Origin: Bimuria novae-zelandiae CBS 107.79
Taxonomy: Eukaryota > Ascomycota > Dothideomycetes > Pleosporales > Didymosphaeriaceae
DNA length: 64,000 nucleotides
Direction: 5' to 3'
NCBI GenBank assembly: GCA_010015655.1
Contig: ML976718.1
Span: forward strand, 248,001-312,000
Numbering within the stretch: position 1 is the stretch's first letter; every line of letters begins with the position of its first letter. The translations under genes and the position numbers were made by a program. Below are positions 23,250-35,040 of the stretch, one piece after another. The notes below the pieces were generated by a model, which was not told the DNA's origin, ran no database searches, and worked only from the letters and a program-made list of their open reading frames with translations.

Positions 23250-24511
23250 CTGGCTATCTTTTCTTTTATGCTACATGTGGCTAGTTTAGCCTAGAACGCT
23301 TAAATCTGTAATAAAACACAATCTGTAATAGTTACTAGTTTTCTAACCAGACTAGCGCCAGTGCGCGTCCTCTTAGTGCCTATCTTACTACTCCTTTTAT
23401 AAACTTACTACTTCTTACTATTGTAATCGTACTCTAGGGTGTTAACTTTAGCACGATTAACCTAGCCTTATACGCGAAGCTTAAGCTAGTTATAGTTAAT
23501 AAGATGCTTTATAGCTAAGTTAGAGCTAGCCTTAGTTATTAAGTCTACTAGATTGTTACGTCCATTAATCTAGCGAATGTCTATAAGATTATTACGCTCA
23601 TAGGCCTTACGCAAAGCTATAATATTAATTATAAGGCGCTTCTCCTTAGTAGTGCTAAGCTTAATAAGGTAATTATATAAGGAGCGTAAGTTAGTGCACA
23701 CGACGATAGAGACATTAGGAAGGTTAAGTTACTATATAATTATATTAATTATACCGCTAATTATAATTATAATATTAACTCTATAAGCTATCGCGTAGAT
23801 CTTAAATATAAGGACGCTATAAGTAACGCGCTTACACTTAATAGATAACTAGTAAATAATATTACTAGTAAACTTAAAGTTATAATTACTATTTTTAGTC
23901 TTATTACCGAGCGTAATTACGAAGCCTATTTATAATAACATATCCTTATTATTAGTAAATAATGCGTCGATAAAGGCGTATAGCTTTAAGTTACTTAAGT
24001 CTAGTAGGATAAAGTTAAGGCCGCGAGTAATATTCTTCTTCTACTAGATAATACGCTTATTTAATCTAGCAATTTCTTCTTTTATAGGCTTACTCGCTTA
24101 GGCTACAGTGGCGAGGTTAAAGCTTGTCTTAGGTTAATAAATTATTATAATGTAAGCACCTCGAGCGCGCTATTAAATGTATAATTATTTATTATTAGCT
24201 ATTTTTAGCTTCTTGCCTTGCTTCTTCTAGCGTAGAGTAATAGCGCGATTATTATTATTAAGTTTAATAATGTAGCTGTTAAAGTCGATTTACGCGTCTA
24301 GTAAGAGAAACTACTTAGGCTTAGCCTTAAAACGTAGCTTTTAGTCCTTAAGGTCTGTAAAAGCTTTATTAGATAGACTAAGCGTGTCGTTAGTTTACAT
24401 GCTAATAATGCTAAAGCACTTGCTACTAGCCTTACTAATAAGTAGGTATAGATTATAAGTAGATATTACTATATAGAGAGTCTTAGTGTAGTATTTATTA
24501 TACGTTAACTA

Positions 24512-24721
24512 CTAATAGGCACCTGCTTCAGCAATGCTATACAGCAGCTTAATAATAACTATAACTATGTTTGTTAGATAACTTTCCTTAAGCTGGGCTG
24601 GTATGTCAGCCATAATAGTACGCTGGAGTGGATCATCCGATTGCGTATAGGCCTGAGTGATGTCACGGAGCCAGAGGTACATGCCCAGCTTTAACAGTGA
24701 TGGTGCTAGAGCGATAATCAC
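24512..24721 (-). pseudogene. reverse transcriptase fragment of inner copia element
   Basis: The open stretch has RDITQAYTQSDDPLQRTI then ADIPAQLKESYL and LLYSIAEAGAY. These match the copia RT segment that precedes the catalytic aspartates (consensus D-x-T-x-A-F/Y-x-Q-S and K-x-L-Y-G-x-x-E-A-G). Flanking DNA continues the domain but with many stops. It was inactivated by RIP. Confidence 0.85.
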
Positions 24722-25609
24722 ACGCTGGCTTGCACGCTGGATGGTGGGAAACTATGTTAGGATAAGCTTCTTGTTATTATTAGCGTATCTTTAGATAACA
24801 AGATAGGACGTCTCGTATAGGCAATTAGTAGTTTTACCCTTAATTTTATTAATAATGCGTGACTTAAAGATGCGGACCTTATTATAATAGTAAGGACTAT
24901 ACTTCTTAAAGCAAAAGACACTTTGTGTTATAAGGGCGTTAATCTCTACCTTTATAGATACTTTAAATAGTTATCCTAGTATTATAATCTTGCTAACTGC
25001 TTGTAGCTTCTTAGCTAGGACAAGATTATCACGCTCACGTTAATTAAGGTTAACTATAGTAGTTATAACTTTATTAGGTTTTAGCTTGTTCCTTAAGCCT
25101 TTTAGCCTACTACGCTTACGCTTGGGCGCGGGCTCCTCTATAATAGGAGTAAAATTATTATTAGAGCCACTATTGTCCTCGTCCTCTATAGGAGGGGTAA
25201 TAATAATTATATTGTCTGCATAATACGGGCGCACTACGGTGATGCGAAAGGTAACTTATTTATTATTAATTTTAATAACCACGGATTACTTATTAACGTG
25301 GAGGGCGATTATCTAATACGGGCTAGACTATCTATAGTTCTTTCGCCAGACCTTAACGCTACTTAGGATAGGCAATAGTAAGATATTAGTTACGTTAGGA
25401 CTATTACAAGTTACAAGAGCCTTATTAACTTAGCGCTTTACCTTAATCTTGCGCACTTTAGCTATTGCTTTGCGCACTATAGCGCCGCGGGCGGTAATAG
25501 ACGGCGATAGTAGTGATTTCTTTAATAGGCGAGGATATGCTCTAAAGACAAGAAGAGTTAGGATAAGTCTGTTAGGACCTATAGTATTATTAACAGCCTT
25601 AATAGCCAT

Positions 25610-25837
25610 CTACAAGATATGTTTAGGAGCGATTATGCGTCTAACGTCTGTAGAGATTACCTTATAAGCACGGCGGATGGGAGCATAATAGCGCTTAATC
25701 TTACTAATTAAATAATATGCCTCCACCGGGACTTCCTTAACCTTAATTATAAGTAACGTAGCGTTATTAATAAACTTGTTAGTAATAAAGTTCTTGCCAG
25801 CATCTGTCTTAATAACGTTAGGAGGACTAACGTACAT
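25610..25837 (-). pseudogene. integrase core fragment of inner copia element
   Basis: The frame carries IKTDAGKNFITNKF, then VKEVPVEAYYLISKIKRYYA. This corresponds to the second catalytic Asp (D-x-G-x-N/E-F) and the V-P-V-E-A-H-x-x-I-G-x-V-E-R-Y-H block with the third acid, here changed from E to K. The loss of Glu agrees with a RIP transition. Confidence 0.85.
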
Positions 25838-26919
25838 ATTAATCTACATGGCGCGAAAGAGATCCCAAGTAGTGTTTGCCTAGATATTTAGTATAAATTA
25901 AGTAGCTTAAAAAGCTATGGCTTTATTAACTGCGTAGAGCACTGGTTTCTAATTAATGTATATTACATTAATAATAACGCATAAGTTAAAGTCTATATTA
26001 TCGCGAATAGTAAAGCGGAAACGGCTAGGTGCTTTGCTGTGGATTTAACACTAGTAATAGTACTTATTAATGCGATTAATAATGTCCTTATTAATATCTT
26101 TATAGCCTGCTTTGCTAAGGATCTTGTGCAGTTATCTAGTAGCAGGATAGCTAAAGCGTTAGTAAAGCTAGCGTAGCTTAGTCTTGGTTAAGTAGTAAAT
26201 AATAGTCTCTTGTTTATTAAGCAGGAGCCATGGATGTCCCTATTTATAGACAATTAGGAATTCTTTGCCACCTTAAACGAGCATATTGTCGATGTTGTTA
26301 AAGAAGATACTATGATAATTTATATTATTTAAGCAGAGTAGAAATAGTGTGTTAGTTAGCATTACTATAAAGGTAATTATACTAAATAGCGTGCTAACAT
26401 TGACGTTACTAAGGGAGAAACACTTTAAATTATCTTTAAATTAAATTTAACAACGTCCTGCGGTAGACTTATTAATAACTATAGATGGTTAGATAAGCTA
26501 TAGCGCCTTTACTTATGTCTTGCTAGTAATTAAGACACTAGCTACACTAGTGTTAGGCATAATATCTTAAAAGATATCTACGCCGTAGCGTAAATTAAAT
26601 AAGAAGAGTTAAGCATCTTTATTTACTTTACTAGAGACATAAGAATTATCGCCTATAATTATATAAAGTGTGGTAGTGTTATTAAGGCTAAAGACGATGG
26701 CGTCGCCGTTAACCTTACCGCAAGATATAGTTAAGTAGACTTAGTTAGTAAAATATACTTTAATATTATTATTACTAGCATTATTATCGCTGCCGTCGCT
26801 GTCTTTAAGCTCTATGCCTTTATAGCTAGCGAGAAACACTTTATAGCTTAGGGTATTAAGATTATCTTAAGCGTATTAGTTATAGCGTTAGTGATGCTCC
26901 ATGCGCTCCTTCTTTAAGT

Positions 26920-28090
26920 GTTAAGTTAATTAGCACTTAGGCTACTTATAAATAAAGCATGTCTTATTACGGCGATTACCTAAGTAGTTTAACTAATAGT
27001 TATTATTATTAAATTAATTACCGCGCGATCCGCCTTAACCTTAATAGTAGTGGCTATAGTAGTTATTATCTAATAATCCTGTAGCTTATTAATTATTATA
27101 AATATAGTGGCGATTAGTGTAATACTGCTCATCTACATTTCGTGATAGAAACTAGCTATTAGGATAATAGCTTAACCACATGCTGACTGTGTTGCAGAGA
27201 TCTATAGCGACACCTTTAAATATAGTCGCTAGCTTTAAGCAAGCTATAGTAGTTACTTTAATGCTATAACATGCGCTAAGGAGCTATTACGTAAGTAAAT
27301 GCTAATTATAGCTCTCCCCCTAGTCCTATAATAGTGCCTAATAAAGTATGTTTATCTTACTAATAACTATTTTAAGACACTCTATAGGGTCTTTTTTAGG
27401 GTTAGTAGTTATAACGCTCTTAAGCATAGTGCTATACCACTCCTGGAGGTATATCTAGTAAGCTTATATAGTGTTAAAGTACGTGCGCAGCTTGTTAAGC
27501 ATTATATTATAAGTAAGCGTAAGCGCCTAGGGAGTAATATAATCGTAGTAATACTAAAGCGCTCGACTAGTAAGCATAATAGAGAGTGCTATTTTATACT
27601 GCTTATCCTTATTAATCCTAACCTTAGTGTAGAGGTTATTAAACACCTTAATCTTCGTCTTAAGGATATCGTATTTATCACCTAAATACTTCTGCTCTGG
27701 CGTGTATAACTTAGTAAGGTTAGTAAGTAAATAAGAGTTATTCTGCATAGGCGTAAATCTAGGTTATAATAATAATAATAATCCTCCACCTAGTGGAGCT
27801 CGCTACTACCACTGTTATTCTTTATTATCTATAATTTAGTGGCACTTAAAGCCTTCGCAGAGCCTTATAAGCTTAAGATACTTGGCGGGCTATTTTAGGA
27901 CAGTGGTCAATGTAAGGAGTTCTGCGAATTAGTTAGGGAGATTATTACTATTACCTTGCTTAATGTAGATGTCTTACTAGTAGAGGAGCTCTTTAAGTGC
28001 TTTTTAGATGCACTTGTTAATGCTGTTAAAGAGATTATAGGTGAAATTCTTAAAATGCTCCTTAAACTTAAGTAGTAAAAATAGGTCAAA
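26920..28090 (-). pseudogene. gag region of inner copia element
   Basis: Minus-strand fragments near 27554-27748 (LTKLYTPEQKYLGDKYDILK) and 27907-28089 have a gag-like helical composition. Further downstream, near 26930-26965, a sequence reading CFIYK-stop-PKC-stop-LT is a RIP-damaged form of the CFxCxxxGCWSTxH knuckle common in fungal copia gag proteins. The limits are approximate. Confidence 0.6.
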
Positions 28091-28583
28091 TATATTATCT
28101 TTTTCCACCTATATTATCTAGTTAATAACTATAGTGTTAAGTTTGTCTATATTAACGGTGGCGTTAGCGATGTTAAAATCTTAGTTGGCGTACTAGTCCT
28201 TATAAATTATCTTATCTAGGTACTACGAGCGATCCTTTGTTTAGGTGTACTTTATAATAGTGTTTTAGATATAGGCCTGTAATTAGTGTAATTTAACAAG
28301 AGTTAGCGTGGTTAACGCAAATCTCCTTCCGAACTGAGCCTTAGTAGGGACAATCTAGGCGGAGAGATCCTTTAAATACGAGGCGCCGCTGATCCTGATA
28401 CAGGATAGCAGTGAGCTTGTCGTACCTATACTTCGCACTAGCGATGCTGTATCCTGGGCCTTGGTAGGGGAGGAGGCATGCGCTAACCGCTTCTATCGCC
28501 AGAATACTCAGCCTGAAACGTGCGCTGAGATTCCCTGTACACAGTATATCTTGCCAATCTGTGGTGTAGCAACCACTAATTAG

Positions 28584-28825
28584 TGTTAATACGGCAATAG
28601 GCTGTTAGATTAAGACTTCGTTGCAACAATATAGTATTAATTTAATTCTTAATTGCAGATCTATTATGGTGGGCTATTATAAGAAGTATTTATCGAGCGT
28701 GGTTTGTCCCCTGCTAGCCTAATTAGGACTAGCGCAACAAACTACAGGCAAACTACGTAATAAACCGCAGGCAAACTGTATAGCGGTGAAAGCCGTAGCA
28801 GTGTTGCGCAGGTTTGAAGCCAACA
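28584..28825 (-). repeat. 5' LTR of inner copia element
   Basis: The 242-bp partner of 23008-23249, followed by GTTTT at 28826-28830. The internal sequence adjoining it reads CTAATTAGTGGTTGCTACAC on the minus strand and should hold the primer-binding site. I cannot assign it to a tRNA. Confidence 0.95.
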
Positions 28826-31800
28826 GTTTTAGTAAATATTAATATATTTAAACTTAACACTAAATTTATTTATCTTTTTTATAATTATACCTATAGTTTA
28901 TTAGTTATTACACTAAATATTAGGCATTTAATTAAGCTTTCAAAATAGTTTTTTAAATAGATAGCACTACTCTTCTATTTTTAAGTTAGTAAAATATAGA
29001 GTAAGTAGCTTAACTTTAGTTGTTAATTTTATAACTATGCGTTAATGTATTAACTTTTAGTTAATAATTATACTAAATAACTAAAATATATATTTTTAAA
29101 AGCTTTAGCGCGTCTTATTATTATTAGTAAAAGTAATATTAAATACCTTAAAAAATTAGATCGCGATAGACCTGTAGTATTATAAAATAATCTTAAATAC
29201 CTCTTTTATCTACAGCTAATGCCTGTAAGGCTTAATACTTTGTATTAAGAATATAACGCCATATCTTTTAAATAAATTTAACGTATACTTAACTAGGATT
29301 AGTTAGATATAAGGTATAGATTACGTAACCGGGAGCTAGACTAGGCTAGGTATATTATATTAGGTAGGTAAAGTAGCTTATAAGCTCTTAATAGATTTTT
29401 ATCTAAGTTTTGTTTAGTTCTTCTAGAAATTATTCTAGGTAGTTTACTAGCATAGGTATCTCTATAGGACGGCTAGTAGAAATAATATGTTACTTAGTAG
29501 TAACCTTATTAATATAAGCGTCTTATACTAAGTAAATTATATATATATTAGTATTTTTAATAACGCGTATACCTAAGAACTACTTAAGTTCTTTAAGATA
29601 TTTTAGGCTATAATACTTATTAAGCTTCTTTTTAAACTCTTAGTATAGATGCCTATTGAATAGGTAGAAAGCTATAATAATATTATTAACGTAAATAAAT
29701 ATAATAAACTAGCTATTAATATAGACGCATAGAAATCCTAGGATAGGTATTAAGCCTAAAGACTTTAGTATCCCTCTTAGGTCCTTATACTATAGGAGCG
29801 TTAATTCCTTTAGTCTATATAAGGCTCTTAGCACCTATAGTAGCTCTTTATCCTTCTTAAAACTATTAGGTATCTAAGCGTAAAGCTTTTAATTAAGTAT
29901 AGCGTTAAAAAACGCGTTTAGTATATTATGCAAAAGTAGCTTTAATCTAAATTAATTAGCTATTATAATAAGTACTTAAAATATTTAGGTAGCTAGTATA
30001 GCTATATAAACATTTTTATATAGCTATTATAAGTCGCCGTGGACGATAAGTTCTATCTTAAATTAATAAAAGTAGCCATTCTTATTAAACTTATATAGAA
30101 ATACTTATATTAGGGATAGCACCTTTGTGTTAGTAGTCTTTATTATTTATATTATCTTAGTAAAGTAGCCTTTACTCTAGACTTTATAATACTCTTTTTA
30201 TGTAGCCTATTAAAACTACTTTCTAAATTAATAGTAATCTAGCTCTTAATATAATCGTAAAGCTTTTAGAACCTGAGTATAATATATTTTTATTATTAGC
30301 TTAGCCTTTAAGGTAGTTAAGAAAGCCTTATGGTAATTACTAACTAATCATTTATATAAGACAGCGTAAGAGTACTATTTTTCTAGTTTTTAGAAATTAG
30401 CGTTTTATTATGTACGTTATAGGCCTTTAATAACATTCTCTGTACTACGATTAAGGTTTTAATGTCGAAGAGCTTTATTTTAATATTAATCTAGTATATA
30501 GCCTTTAAGCTACGTAGCTAAAAGCTTTTATTAATTTAATAAACCTAACGCTAAGTATTCTAGAGTTAATAAGTTTTTACTAAATTATTTTAGTTAACTT
30601 AGCTTTATCTAATTAATATCCTTACTTCTTATTTATAACTTAGAGAGTGCAGATACGTTTTAGGGTTATTATTAACGTAATTATTAAGTTATTCGTAATT
30701 CTTTAATTATAATATTATTAGATTTTAGTTATTCTAAAAATACTAAAAGCTTAAAAACTTTTTTAATAAGTAATTCTTGTGCGTAGCTTTAAGGTCCCTT
30801 ATAAAACCTTATAGTGTTAAATACCACGTCTTAGGTGCGTATAACCTGGTCCTTCGTGGATAGCTAGATCCTGAAAATGTTAGTAAAGTTATAGCTAACT
30901 AAGTGACTAATTAATACTCTTAATTTAAGCTTGTTCGTACGCTTTAGCGATTAATTTAGTATATAGGCTTAATAGCCTATTAAACGCATATATTAAACCT
31001 TTAGTTCTACCACCTAAATAATCTTATATAGTGTCTTCTATTATAATACTTCCATAGGAGTCTAATTTAGTATATATACTACTATTTAAATTAGCTTATA
31101 AGTTAAAGACTTTAGTAGTCCAGTATAAATCCTTATAGCTCTTGCTTAGATAATAAAAAGTAATCCTGCTTATTTTACTAGTCTATTTTACTCCTTTATA
31201 TACTTTACTTATAGTTTATATTAAATACTAAGGTCCTTGAAAAGGTTTTTAAGTATATTTAGTAATATAATAAATCCTTAATTATTATTAGTCTTAATAG
31301 CTATTATATTTTAAGTAAAAATGCGCTATATCTTGCGTATATTCTAAATAATTTATTTTTTAAGAAAGGCTTTAATTAATTTAAAAAAGTAAAAACTATA
31401 TACTACTTTAAGTATTACTTAACTAAGTAATTAGCTTATTAATTATTATTTAAGCAGGCTTCTCCTTACGGTACTAATAAAATTACGTTAATTATAATAT
31501 AATAAAAAGACTTCTTTACTTAATCTGCTTATTATCTTTGAAATATTTGTTTTATTAATTTTAACTTTATATAGATTATATAGAAATTGTTAGTGTCGCC
31601 TTTAACGATAATTCTGTTAACGTTCGCTATTTGGTGTTCTACGGCCTTTTTGCCTAGGTGGCCTTATATCTGATAAGCTATCTTTACGTTAATAATCTAG
31701 TCTAGGCGCGAAGCCTTCGAAGGTATATAGGTGGTTCTAAAAGATAATAAAGGCGTAGGCTTTAGACGGCAGAATGCATCAGTATCTACTAGCTAATAAC

Positions 31801-32971
31801 CTTTATTATATTCTAAATATGTAAGTATCGTCTTTAAATTGCTTTTATATAGTAGGTCTTAGCCTAAATTAAAATATATATTAATCTCGCGGCAATGTGC
31901 TAGGCTAATAAAATTAAGAATAAAATTTTAAACGTAGGTAATATAAGTAAGTTTTAATATCTTAATTCTTATTAGTATTTTTACCTTAAGCTTTATACTT
32001 CCTTAAGTAATAATCTAAACGTGGCCTATACTAGCGCTTATAAAATTAGTATTATTACTATTATACTTCTTTATTTATCCAACTTAGTTTTTATTATTAA
32101 AAACGTAGGTATTAGAGCTAGAATTAAGTATCTATTAATTACTAAGTTTATTAATATCTTCTTTTACGCTTATAGCTATATATAGGCTATCCTTAGGCTT
32201 TATGCTATTATTTATAGTTAACTAAGCTAAGTTCTTATTAGTATCCTTATATAAAGCGCGAAGCTTTTAGTTCTTATACAAAATATAAAGCTCTTCCTTC
32301 TTATCTTAAAATATAAATAGTACCATGTTTACTATAGGTCTAGTAGGAGGACTACTATTATCTATAATAATATTCTTATTTTATTACTTTATGCGCTACT
32401 TATTAAGTGCCTTATTAATTTTTTCTTTTAAGCTATAATTAGTAGTAAAGATAGTATTTAGCTTCTTCTAGCTAATAGTATTAGTATAGTTTTTTAGTTA
32501 TTATAGATGCTTAGAGTTAATTAACTAGCATTTAGTTTAGTAAGCTATATAGGTATTAAAAATTATCTTTGTTACTATTTTTCTTTTACTACTAAAACTT
32601 AGCAGCGTCTAGTTCTATAGCTATAAAGCTAAGTTCTATTAATATTAGTTAAACACGCTTGAGGTAGGTTATAAATTTACTAATATAGTTTTTTACTAAT
32701 AAAATAGTAGTACTAGTATTCTTTAGGTTAATTAAGACTCGCAAGCCTAATATACTATATTTAAGATTAATTATTTTATAGGTAATAAGAAATTTTCTTA
32801 TGCCCTAGATCTAGATATCTTAGGTATACCTGTAGCGATCCACATGTTAGTAATCTCTACCTAAGATTATAGCTACTCTTTAACCTTCTTACTACGTGGC
32901 GGTGTCTATAGGCTCCTATATCGTATAATAAGGTCTTATTAAATATTTATATAAGGTATTTTTATTCTTAA

Positions 32972-33416
32972 TGTTATGAGGTGCACTCGCTTGGTCCGAT
33001 CCGGGTTAGGGCGGTAAGGTAATGAGGCGTCTCACGGGTTATTCAATGGTACGAGTTGATGCGACAATTAAGCGTGGTTGAACAATCCAATCTTATAGCG
33101 AATAAGATAACTATCAGTCTGTATAAGAGAAGGTACTCGCATAGAAGATATTTCAGTTGACTACAAGGAGCGTATAAAGGAAACTATCCTGTATATATAT
33201 CCTCCTTGTCCCATAGAGTCCCATGGTATCCCATATCCTAACCTTGTGGGATCCCATGGGATTTCCTGGAACGTCACGTGACCCTGGGTCACGTGGTCCC
33301 ATAATATCCCATAGTCTTGGCGCCTGGGACAGCCTAGGACATTACGTAAGTCGGAGGTGGGGCCTGGTTGTCGTCATAAGGCCTGTCGTCCCACCGTCGA
33401 CTTCTGGTCCGTAACA
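32972..33416. mobile_element. solo LTR, largely unmutated, inside outer copia element
   Basis: A 445-bp insert begins TGTTATGAGG and ends GGTCCGTAACA, so it has TG...CA ends with an imperfect TGTTA/TAACA inversion. It is flanked by the 5-bp duplication CTTAA (32967-32971 and 33417-33421). It has no internal region, so it is a solo LTR from recombination. Its composition is near normal while the copia DNA on both sides is heavily TA-rich. It contains repeated CCCAT(A/G) words and the E-box palindromes TCACGTGA (33274-33281) and CACGTG (33290-33295). The parent family is not otherwise present in the window. Confidence 0.9.
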
Positions 33417-33873
33417 CTTAATTAAGTAAAAATATTTTATAGTAATTATTTTACTAGAGCTTTTTTTTTATACTTAAATTTAAGGTCCTTGCGCTCTTAT
33501 TACTTATATTCTTGTAAGTATAGCTTTCACAAAGTAATAATAAGGTAAGCTATTAATATAGCTTCCTTATTATAATTTATAAGTTATAGTTTAATTAGTG
33601 CTATTAACGTACGCAGACCCGCGATTATTATAGTAATATTTATATATTACTAAAGGTTATTCTTTTAGGTAGTATTCTTTTAAATAAATAGCTATTTATG
33701 CTAATCGTTAGCTCGATTAAAAATAATAGTTACTTAAGTAACTATAAAATTTAACTTAGTAGTTAGTATATAAGGTATTAGTAGCTCTATATAAGTTATA
33801 AGTGCTAATTGATTATTATAAGTGTATAAGCTTTATTTATATAATCCTTTTCGTAATCCGTCGTAAGCTTAGT

Positions 33874-33892
33874 TATAATTTAGGCTTATAAC
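33874..33892 (-). other. candidate primer-binding site of outer copia element
   Basis: Immediately inside the 5' LTR, the minus strand reads GTTATAAGCCTAAATTATAA. Allowing the RIP changes G to A and C to T, its start becomes GTTATGAGCCCA, complementary to the anticodon arm of initiator tRNA-Met (GGGCUCAUAAC). Copia-type elements are known to use an internal initiator-tRNA fragment as primer, so this fits, but it is an inference from a short match. Confidence 0.45.
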
Positions 33893-34138
33893 TATTACGG
33901 TGTATGCAGTAAAGCAAAAGATTATATATAGTAGCTTAATTAAGATAAAAAGTAGATTATTTATATCTATTCTCTTATTCTGCTATTATAGCCACTTTTT
34001 ATATAGCCACAACTAGGGTCTGTTTACATAACGTATCTATAATACTGTTAAGGTAAGAGGTGCTTAATATGATAAGGAAGCAGCACCAGACCACCACCAC
34101 GTGGCACACATGATCCGCGTCTCCTCATAACTGTCACA
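33893..34138 (-). repeat. 5' LTR of outer copia element
   Basis: The 246-bp partner of 22560-22780. It is followed by the GTATA duplication at 34139-34143. Its outer (right) part keeps the less mutated form of the shared sequence (CAGCACCAGACCACCACCAC), which shows the pre-RIP state of the TA-rich version in the left LTR. Confidence 0.9.
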
Positions 34139-35040
34139 GTATAACCACAGCTCAGGTGATGGGAGTACCTCGGACGAATTAGACTACACGCAGGAACGCC
34201 GCGGTCATTCTGTTCCATATTCGGCGGCACTAGCCACCTCCTGGACAAGTTGGCACATGAGGTCGTTATTTATCTGTTACAAGGTCAGTAAATTGACTCT
34301 CCCATGACTTAATCCAGCGCCTCCGCCATTTCCAAGCACACATCATCGACGCAAACATGAGCCAGGGACGGTCCGTCACGTCCTGACGTCATACGTTGAG
34401 ATTGTACACGCAGCGGCCCTTGCTCCGTCTGTGTCCCTAGTCAAGCGGGAAGCTCTGTGCTGGGACCAGTAGTTTTACGATTTCGGAACAGAGACGTTTG
34501 AGGAGATTGGCAACAGTGCGAATTGCCATTTCAAGATCGTTGGCAAAGCGTTTGTTGGCGACGGGTGCCCTGTCCTGGGCTGTGGCCACTGCGGAGTACG
34601 CACGCATCATATCTCCAAAGCATTCGAAGTACGCGAAAGCTCAGGCGATGTTGTGGAGGTTGGGTGGATCGTTTCCTATCAGGGATGTCTACAACAAGGT
34701 CAGTAAACTCACATTTTTTTTTTGCCATTCCAATCCACAAGGCTGCCCAAACTGCTGGCTGGTATCGTAGCTTGGACAGCTACCATGTATAGAACCAAAA
34801 CCTGTTACCTCATCTTTTGCTCCAGTGCAGTGATTTGTGCTTGCCAATATATCCCGATGTCGGGTGGACATACGCACCGGCTAAAATCACAATGGGTACA
34901 TACATGTGCATTATCGCTCTTACATTGCACTTGCAGTTTGGGTAGACGATACCGTGTCTCGGCAGTCAGTGCGCAATATCACTCAATGCGCAACCCCAAC
35001 CTGATCGCGACGTCAACAATATAAGGCTATAGAACTCCAC
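34139..35040. other. host DNA remnant between retroelements
   Basis: The composition returns abruptly to normal right of the copia target duplication and becomes TA-rich again near 35040. This segment was joined to 22554 before the copia insertion. It holds a coding-like frame (34473-34706) related to one at 21665-21904. The other short frames are not supported. Confidence 0.75.
34473..34706 (+). pseudogene. coding-like fragment with KAFVGD motif, second copy
   Basis: The plus-strand frame reads FYDFGTETFEEIGNSAN, then KIVGKAFVGDGCPVLGCGHC, then FEVRESSGDVVEVGWIVSYQ, a coherent protein-like segment with a Cys/His-rich centre (C-x4-C-x-C-like spacing and GHCG). It stops in GGTCAGTAA, where GTCAGT at 34699 could be a splice donor. 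Immediately upstream the frame has TAG at 34470-34472. It resembles the frame at 21665-21904. The family is unknown to me. It could be an exon of a host gene cut apart by the retroelement, or a decayed paralogue. Confidence 0.4.

Larger units (their letters stand above)
23008..28825 (-). mobile_element. inner Ty1/copia LTR retrotransposon, complete, RIP-mutated
   Basis: Two 242-bp LTRs (23008-23249 and 28584-28825) begin TGTTAATACGG, end GAAGCCAACA and differ only by transition-type changes. Both outer borders carry GTTTT (23003-23007 and 28826-28830), the 5-bp target duplication. At 5818 bp the element is of full copia length. Minus-strand remains of gag with a CCHC-type knuckle (near 26930-26965), integrase (25610-25837) and reverse transcriptase (24512-24721) occur in the copia order gag, integrase, RT. 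A polypurine tract (AAAAGAAAAG on the minus strand, about 23256-23268) abuts the 3' LTR. It is inserted in the 3' part of the outer copia element, between its RT region and its 3' LTR. Confidence 0.95.
28831..33892 (-). pseudogene. gag-pol remains of outer copia element
   Basis: Read on the minus strand through stops, the order from right to left is gag/pre-integrase (HLGKKAVE near 31660), integrase region, then RT. In RT the catalytic YVDD is represented by YVNN (29682-29693), with both Asp codons converted to Asn, again a G-to-A change. RNase H sequence continues left to 28831 and resumes at 22781-23002 beyond the inner insertion. No part can be translated for more than a few dozen codons. 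Confidence 0.75.
22560..34138 (-). mobile_element. outer Ty1/copia LTR retrotransposon, nested and RIP-mutated
   Basis: Related LTRs at 22560-22780 (221 bp) and 33893-34138 (246 bp; it has about 25 extra bases in the middle) share the ends TGTTGCGG/TATTACGG and AACTGTCACA. They are flanked by the same 5 bp, GTATA (22555-22559 and 34139-34143), which proves a single insertion. Inside are a second copia element (23008-28825) and a solo LTR (32972-33416). Subtracting both with their duplications leaves about 5.3 kb, normal for copia. Coding is on the minus strand: a GAG-pre-integrase-like HLGKKAVE is near 31640-31690 and the polymerase motif YVNNII is at 29676-29693. The frame is full of stops. 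Confidence 0.92.

Noticed and set aside
33223..33414. Open frame within the 445-bp solo LTR
   Set aside because: It lies wholly inside an LTR with TG...CA ends and target duplication, and the frame reflects low TA content only.
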